DNA of 7,086 nucleotides, from NCBI GenBank assembly GCA_002429085.1, contig DIYR01000179.1, forward strand, positions 1-7,086, in the 5' to 3' direction. Below, in pieces: positions 1 to 4,641 of the stretch (positions are counted from its first letter, which is position 1; each line of letters opens with the position of its first letter). Source of the stretch: Flavobacteriales bacterium UBA6049. Lineage in GTDB: Bacteria; Bacteroidota; Bacteroidia; Flavobacteriales_G; Salibacteraceae. Both the position numbers and the translations under genes were made by a program. The notes beneath the pieces were generated by a model. The model saw only the letters and a list, made by a program, of their open reading frames with translations. It made no database searches and was not told the DNA's origin.

Positions 1-463
1 CCTCTCTTGTTTCTCTCTCTTCTCTAACTAAAAAAGCCTGATGATAAGCTAGTTTACCAAAGAAAATGAAGTAATACATTTTGCCCTTTCTTGCCTTAGC
101 AGCTCCTACTATACTGAAAATAAAGTAGAGCAAATTAGCAATGATTACTGCCATTAAATAACCCCAGTAAACATCTGTCAACTCAAAGGATTCGAAAAAG
201 AATATTTGTAAGGTCCAGAATAACAAAACAGCATTCATTAATGTAGTTGGCAATTGACTCCATAACGATTGTAAAGCATGAAATTTGACGAACCTACTCT
301 TGTCTTTGTTCACGTAATAGTAGATAACACTTGCCAGTAAATTAAGTATTGGCAATGGAAGACCGGCAGCTATACCAGCAAACATCATGAGGTATGCCCC
401 CATTCCGTCTTCTTTCTCTCGTTTAGAAATTTCTTCTGGTTGAGGAATAGTGTGATACGCCAT
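1..463 (-). CDS. DUF4870 / Tic20-like small membrane protein, 3' end outside the window
   Basis: An open frame of 154 codons starts with ATG at 463 and has no stop before the left edge, so the C-terminus is missing. The N-terminus is short and charged (residues 1-20). It is followed by hydrophobic segments at about 22-51, 72-90 and 98-122, and a less hydrophobic one at 129-145. Between the first two lies the stretch KDKSRFVKFHALQSLW (53-68), which resembles the conserved 'kd.s.fv.fHa.qal' loop of DUF4870 (Tic20-like) proteins. The visible tail turns strongly charged (REERETRE), which suggests the end is near. The ATG overlaps the stop of the upstream DUF4389 gene by one base (TAATG), so translational coupling and a shared transcript are likely. 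No biochemical function is known for the family; a role at the membrane is all that can be inferred. The family call rests on pattern recognition and is fairly, not fully, secure. Confidence 0.75.
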   Translation of the reverse strand, partial: MAYHTIPQPEEISKREKEDGMGAYLMMFAGIAAGLPLPILNLLASVIYYYVNKDKSRFVKFHALQSLWSQLPTTLMNAVLLFWTLQIFFFESFELTDVYWGYLMAVIIANLLYFIFSIVGAAKARKGKMYYFIFFGKLAYHQAFLVREERETRE

Positions 464-1110
464 TACTCTGCCGTATTTTCACCCGTTACATGTAAACTTC
501 CTTTGCTCGGAGGCATTTCATCATCTAAAATCGCTCCTGAAAATGGAGGATATTTATCGGTTAAGAAACCTAGATACAGGTTTAATCGAAGACTCCATCT
601 CAATGTACCCACTTGAAAATTAAACATCCCTTTAGGATACTCTCCTGTGAATAACACTACCCAAAACGCAATGAAAGAAATAATAGCTGTTCCTAGTATT
701 CTAAAATAAAGGACAAAAACATGTGGTAAAGCGCAATAAAATGCCCCAAAAAGAGCTTTCAGTAAGGCATGCCCTCTACTTAAGTTTTCTGGATATGGAA
801 CATCTAATTCAATGTTCTCATTGTCGCCACTTAAACCAAACTCAGGATATCCATCAATTAGATTAAACAAGCTGGCATTAACACGCATGTTCCACTTAAT
901 TAAATTGACTTGGAATTCATAGAAACTCTGAGGATAAGAGCCCGTAAACAACAGAACCCAGAAAGAAATGAAAGAAAGAACTTGACCCGCTAGCCCTACA
1001 AACATTAGTAAAAAACCATGTGGAATAGCAATATATATTCCACCTAAAAGTGATCTTAGTAATAGTTCTCCACGAGAATAACGTTCTTGATGCTTGATGT
1101 TAAAATACAT
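463..1110 (-). CDS. Membrane protein with two tandem DUF4389 domains
   Basis: The 215-residue protein is an internal duplication. Residues 11-93 align without gaps to 110-192 at an offset of 99, with 39 of 83 positions identical by hand count. Each copy has an SRG.xLL start, a PHxF motif (P30-H31 and P129-H130), a hydrophobic run ending in FWVxLFTGxYP (50-60 and 149-159), an FQV...W..R.N segment, and a D.YP.F end (86-91 and 185-190). The LFTG.YP / W..R / D.YP.F signature is that of DUF4389. Each copy probably has two membrane segments, giving about four in all. No signal peptide precedes them. The tail after 192 is polar. The ATG at 1110 has no Shine-Dalgarno sequence, as is usual in Bacteroidota. 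The gene heads a two-gene unit and overlaps the DUF4870 gene by one base. The function of DUF4389 proteins is unknown; the pairing suggests the two products act together in the membrane. Confidence 0.85.
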   Translation of the reverse strand: MYFNIKHQERYSRGELLLRSLLGGIYIAIPHGFLLMFVGLAGQVLSFISFWVLLFTGSYPQSFYEFQVNLIKWNMRVNASLFNLIDGYPEFGLSGDNENIELDVPYPENLSRGHALLKALFGAFYCALPHVFVLYFRILGTAIISFIAFWVVLFTGEYPKGMFNFQVGTLRWSLRLNLYLGFLTDKYPPFSGAILDDEMPPSKGSLHVTGENTAE

Positions 1111-1122
1111 GATTGATTAATT

Positions 1123-1153
1123 TAAAGTTAGGTCGCACTAAGATATATGTCAA
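1123..1153 (-). promoter_or_regulatory. Candidate Bacteroidota-type promoter for the DUF4389-DUF4870 unit
   Basis: Read on the minus strand, TTG (1153-1151) is followed by 20 bases and then TAACTTTA (1130-1123). This matches the Bacteroidota -33 TTG / -7 TAnnTTTG pattern except for the last base. The same stretch also reads TTGACA-N17-TAACTT. The start of transcription would fall only a few bases before the ATG at 1110, giving a very short leader. It is a pattern match only. Confidence 0.4.
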
Positions 1154-1243
1154 CTAGTACATACACCTAAAATTCTTGATTAAATACATCATCTATTTTT
1201 AAATTCTGATAAAGGGAATTCATCTCATATGAGCGGATAATGA

Positions 1244-2962
1244 CTATTCATTTGCACTTTTCTTCCAATAATTCAATCGTGCTATTTGAGACATTGAAGG
1301 ATTAGAAATCTCTTTAATTCGATATGAATGATAGTAGGCTTCATCTCCTGCTTGTAGCTCAACTGGGATGATTTGCCCCAAACGCTCCACACGTAAGGTT
1401 ACCGCATCCGCATCAAAGAAATTACTCCAATCTTCTAAGTTTTGTTTGTACTCAAAGCCATTAATGGTCATGATATGATCGCCAACTCGAATGCCTGCTT
1501 TTTCTGCTATTGAGCCAAGATAAACCCCAACAACTACGTTTTCTCCTGGATTTAGCTTTACTCCCCAACGTGATTCATGAATGGTTTCAGAAGGAACCGA
1601 TTTAACAGCTAAACCAAACTCCAACATCAATGCTTCTATTTGCGGAAGATAATCTACCGCACTGTGCAATAGGCCTTGAATGTAACTCGCATCCTTTCCA
1701 GAAACCTTCGTAATAGTGTCAAAGTACTCTTGCTCAGTATAGCCTATCCCCTTTTTGGCATATTCCATATATAGCACATTCATTACATCATGTAAGCCAA
1801 AATCTCCATCTGTATGCTTCAACGTGTGCAAGTCAGCTAGTAGAGCTAATAAACAGCCATCTGTGTAAATACTCAATTTCCTATCTGGAACCTCACGCGA
1901 ATATCCATCTAACCATAGCTCTAAAGAAGAGTTAGCCAATGAGTTATACTCCTTGGCATTATTATCTCCATGACGTTGAAAGCTTTGCTCTAGAATTTTG
2001 TAGTACTTATTCCAATCATATGCTCCACTTCTAGCCAAGGTAATATCGCCATAATACACTGTAACACCTTCAGCTACAAAGCCAGTAGTAAATGGTGTGA
2101 TCTCATTGTAATTATATGGCATCAATTCAGCAGGACGAATACTCTTGATATTCCACAAATGATAAAACTCATGGCTGGCCAATTCTATTAAATCATCATA
2201 GCGCTTATCCATTAACAAATAACCAGGGCCTAATGTCAATACAGTAGATTTTAAATGCTCTACTCCATGGTATTTTCTAAAATTAGCCGTTAGAATCAAG
2301 AACCAATATTCTGATACAGGGATATCGCTAAACTGTGCTCGTTGTTCCCGAATAAATGGTCTAAAATCTTGCTCTATTTTATCCCAATCTGGTTTTGCAG
2401 GACCATACAACGCCAGTTTAACAACCAATCCATCTTGCTCAAATTTGTGCAACTGCAGGTTGTTACTAGCCATCACAGGACTATCTGCTAATTCATGATA
2501 GTCAGCCGCCAGCCATACGCCATGGTCGTTGCGCTGTAAAGAAGTAGCTATTTCATAGTCATTCGGTAAAGCCAATTCAATTACATGGGGAACTTCCATT
2601 TTATTATGCACATACATCAATGCATTGATTGGATTCATGTAAAACAAATCTTCTGCCAAGTAACTATTACCTGAGTCGAATTGATTGGCATGAAACTGAT
2701 AGTTCAGTGTGATTGAATCTAATCCAGCAGTTTCTACTTTCCAAGTATGCAAATCAACACGAGTAATAGATAATTCTTGTCCGTTTAACCCCTTGGCTTG
2801 TACACCACGAATCAGTTTTGCAAAGTTGCCTACCTCGTACCTTCCTGGTCTCCAAAATGGTAGAGAAAAGGTTAACTCTGAGTTGTTTTCTACAGGAACT
2901 GTGATGGTAATTGGAATGTATTGTTGAACGGCCTTTAGAGGCTTAATAGAATAATGAATCAT
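1244..2962 (-). CDS. M61-family metallopeptidase (glycyl aminopeptidase type) with C-terminal PDZ domain
   Basis: A complete 572-residue zinc peptidase. Residues 1-170 form the beta-rich M61 N-terminal domain, with the family motif LPFWRPGRYEVGNFAK at 34-49. The catalytic domain carries HEFYHLWNIKSIRP at 264-277: H264 and H268 are zinc ligands and E265 the catalytic base. E298 in GFVAEGVTVYYGD is the likely third ligand. A PDZ domain spans about 463-540 (WGVKL at 466-470, AEKAGIRVGDHIMTING at 486-502). There is no signal peptide or lipobox, so a cytoplasmic location is inferred. M61 enzymes are known for removing N-terminal Gly or Ala, but the substrate here is unknown. The ATG at 2962 gives an N-terminus (MIHYSIKP) typical of the family. 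The gene is divergent from lpdA and probably stands alone, as 133 bases with a candidate promoter separate it from the next gene. No clear terminator follows the stop. Confidence 0.93.
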   Translation of the reverse strand: MIHYSIKPLKAVQQYIPITITVPVENNSELTFSLPFWRPGRYEVGNFAKLIRGVQAKGLNGQELSITRVDLHTWKVETAGLDSITLNYQFHANQFDSGNSYLAEDLFYMNPINALMYVHNKMEVPHVIELALPNDYEIATSLQRNDHGVWLAADYHELADSPVMASNNLQLHKFEQDGLVVKLALYGPAKPDWDKIEQDFRPFIREQRAQFSDIPVSEYWFLILTANFRKYHGVEHLKSTVLTLGPGYLLMDKRYDDLIELASHEFYHLWNIKSIRPAELMPYNYNEITPFTTGFVAEGVTVYYGDITLARSGAYDWNKYYKILEQSFQRHGDNNAKEYNSLANSSLELWLDGYSREVPDRKLSIYTDGCLLALLADLHTLKHTDGDFGLHDVMNVLYMEYAKKGIGYTEQEYFDTITKVSGKDASYIQGLLHSAVDYLPQIEALMLEFGLAVKSVPSETIHESRWGVKLNPGENVVVGVYLGSIAEKAGIRVGDHIMTINGFEYKQNLEDWSNFFDADAVTLRVERLGQIIPVELQAGDEAYYHSYRIKEISNPSMSQIARLNYWKKSANE

Positions 2963-3007
2963 ATGCTTTTGCTATCGCGACTAAGGGGCAGATGGCTAAT
3001 TCGACCT

Positions 3008-3037
3008 CAAAGATGAACAATTGATTACGATGAACAG
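3008..3037 (-). promoter_or_regulatory. Weak candidate promoter for the M61 peptidase gene
   Basis: On the minus strand, CATCTTTG (3015-3008) fits TAnnTTTG with one mismatch. CTG (3037-3035) lies 19 bases upstream, where TTG would be expected. It sits about 46 bases before the M61 start. It was the best match I found on this strand in the divergent gap, but both boxes are imperfect. Confidence 0.2.
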
Positions 3038-3057
3038 ATGGCTTTTGGCTTTGCTTC

Positions 3058-3089
3058 TTTGCTAAGCACATCTTTAAGGTTTAAATTCG
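3058..3089 (+). promoter_or_regulatory. Candidate Bacteroidota-type promoter for lpdA
   Basis: TTTG (3058-3061) is followed by 20 bases and TAAATTCG (3082-3089), one mismatch from TAnnTTTG. Transcription would begin around 3095, leaving a leader of about 35 bases. The leader has no Shine-Dalgarno sequence before the ATG at 3130 but is A-rich (ACGAAAACAATTCAAAATC), a feature of well-translated Bacteroidota genes. Confidence 0.45.
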
Positions 3090-3129
3090 CACCTTCTATT
3101 TACGAAAACAATTCAAAATCATTACAGAT

Positions 3130-4518
3130 ATGGCTTACGATTTGGTAGTGTTAGGAAGTGGCCCTGGTGGATATGTGGCTGCTATTCGCGCTTCTCAGCT
3201 TGGTTTAAAAACCGCGGTTATTGAGAGAGAATCTCTTGGTGGGATTTGCTTAAACTGGGGTTGTATTCCAACTAAAGCTTTATTAAAATCTGCAAGTGTA
3301 TACGAATACATGAAGCATGCTGATGAGTATGGTCTTTCAGCAAAAGAATTCGACAAAGATTTCAGCAAAGTAGTTACTCGTAGTCGTGGTGTTGCTGACA
3401 AAATGAGTAAAGGCGTTCAATTCTTGATGAAGAAAAACAAGATTGACGTAATTATGGGGAATGGTGTAATCAAATCTCCAACTCAAATTGAGGTTACAAA
3501 AGAAGATGGTAGCAAAGAAGTAGTTGAAGGGAAGAACATTACCATCGCTACTGGTGCTCGTTCTAGAAGCTTACCTAACTTACAACAAGACGGTAAGAAA
3601 ATTATTGGTTACCGCGAGGCAATGACTCTTCCTGAGCAGCCTAAGAAAATGGTAATCGTTGGATCTGGTGCAATTGGATCTGAGTTTGCTTACTTCTACC
3701 ATGCAATGGGTACAGAAGTAACATTGGTTGAGTACTTACCGAACATTGTTCCTAACGAAGACGAAGAAGTAAGTAAGCAATTAGGGCGTTCTTTCAAGAA
3801 AATGGGAATGAACGTAATGACAAACTCTGCAGTTGAATCAGTTGATACTTCTGGTGATGGTTGTAAAGTAACTATCAAAACCAAAAAAGGTGAAGAAGTT
3901 GTTGAGTGTGATATCGTATTAAGCGCTGTTGGTGTTATTGCTAACATTGAAAACATTGGATTAGAAGATGTTGGTGTAGCTACAGATAACGGTAAAATTG
4001 TTGTAAACGAGTACTATCAAACAAATATTCCAAGCATTACAGCAATTGGTGATTGTGTTCCTGGTCCTGCATTGGCTCACGTAGCATCTCACGAAGGAAT
4101 TATTGCAGTTGAGAAAATTGCTGGAATGAATCCTCACAAAATGGATTACGGTAACATCCCAGGGTGTACTTACTGTTCTCCAGAGATTGCTTCAGTTGGT
4201 ATGACTGAGAAAGCAGCTAAGGAAGCTGGATACGAAATCAAAGTTGGTAAATTCCCATTCTCTGCGTCTGGTAAAGCAAGTGCTGCTAACCATAACGAAG
4301 GATTTGTGAAATTGATCTTTGATGCAAAATATGGTGAATTATTAGGTGGCCACATGATTGGTTACAACGTTACTGAAATGGTAGCAGACTTAGTTTCTAT
4401 CCGTAAATTAGAAACTACTGGTCATGAAATCATCAGTACCGTATATCCTCACCCAACCATGAGTGAAGCTATTATGGAAGCAGCTGCCGATGCATACGGT
4501 GAGTGTATTCATATCTAG
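3130..4518 (+). CDS. lpdA: Dihydrolipoyl dehydrogenase (E3)
   Basis: A full-length 462-residue flavoprotein that reoxidises the dihydrolipoyl group of E2 (or of the glycine-cleavage H protein) and passes electrons through FAD to NAD+. The FAD-binding GSGPGG is at 9-14. The redox disulfide is C40/C45 in GGICLNWGCIPTK. The second FAD motif ATG is at 140-142. The NAD-binding GSGAIG is at 178-183, and E201 ends the next strand, which favours NAD over NADP. GD at 307-308 contacts FAD. The C-terminal dimerisation domain carries the catalytic pair H441 and E446 in HPTMSEA. All key residues are present, which separates it from glutathione and mercuric reductases. No E1 or E2 gene adjoins it, so it probably serves several complexes in the cytoplasm. 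It has its own candidate promoter and terminator, and looks monocistronic. Confidence 0.98.
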   Translation: MAYDLVVLGSGPGGYVAAIRASQLGLKTAVIERESLGGICLNWGCIPTKALLKSASVYEYMKHADEYGLSAKEFDKDFSKVVTRSRGVADKMSKGVQFLMKKNKIDVIMGNGVIKSPTQIEVTKEDGSKEVVEGKNITIATGARSRSLPNLQQDGKKIIGYREAMTLPEQPKKMVIVGSGAIGSEFAYFYHAMGTEVTLVEYLPNIVPNEDEEVSKQLGRSFKKMGMNVMTNSAVESVDTSGDGCKVTIKTKKGEEVVECDIVLSAVGVIANIENIGLEDVGVATDNGKIVVNEYYQTNIPSITAIGDCVPGPALAHVASHEGIIAVEKIAGMNPHKMDYGNIPGCTYCSPEIASVGMTEKAAKEAGYEIKVGKFPFSASGKASAANHNEGFVKLIFDAKYGELLGGHMIGYNVTEMVADLVSIRKLETTGHEIISTVYPHPTMSEAIMEAAADAYGECIHI

Positions 4519-4544
4519 GTAATACATACTTTGTATAAGTAGAG

Positions 4545-4575
4545 AAATCCTCTCCAGTTTTGGAGGGGATTTTTT
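4545..4575 (+). terminator. Intrinsic terminator of lpdA
   Basis: AAATCCTCTCC (4545-4555) pairs with GGAGGGGATTT (4562-4572) in an 11-bp stem with one G-U pair and a 6-base loop. The stem runs straight into a T tract (4570-4575). It lies 27 bases after the lpdA stop. On the opposite strand the stem is not followed by a good T run, so it acts on the plus strand only. It isolates lpdA from the NACHT gene downstream. Confidence 0.88.
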
Positions 4576-4586
4576 GTACCTATATC

Positions 4587-4617
4587 TTGTTGAAATAGTA
4601 ATTGCTACCTACCTTTT
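4587..4617 (+). promoter_or_regulatory. Candidate Bacteroidota-type promoter for the NACHT gene
   Basis: TTG (4587-4589), 20 bases, then TACCTTTT (4610-4617) fits TTG-N20-TAnnTTTG with only the last base off. It lies just after the lpdA terminator. Transcription would start near 4623 with a leader of roughly 20 bases. The NACHT gene would then be transcribed independently of lpdA. Confidence 0.45.
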
Positions 4618-4641
4618 TGCCTTTAATTAACTTCCTATCGT

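Noticed and set aside
1224..1233. Perfect palindrome CTCATATGAG just after the M61 stop, considered as a terminator
   Set aside because: The stem is only 5 bp with no loop bases and no T run follows on the minus strand, so it does not qualify as an intrinsic terminator.
2709..2927. 72-codon open frame on the plus strand
   Set aside because: It lies entirely antisense to the N-terminal part of the M61 gene, whose frame encodes a well-conserved domain. Its own translation shows no recognisable motif.
3195..4355. Three minus-strand open frames of 61-86 codons (3195-3401, 3696-3956, 4170-4355)
   Set aside because: All lie inside lpdA, which is certain, and they show low-complexity Ser/Thr/Pro-rich translations typical of antisense shadows.
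4519..4641. Possible earlier start or small gene between lpdA and the NACHT gene
   Set aside because: An in-frame TAA at 4624-4626 blocks any earlier start for the NACHT gene, and the gap is filled by the lpdA terminator and a candidate promoter.
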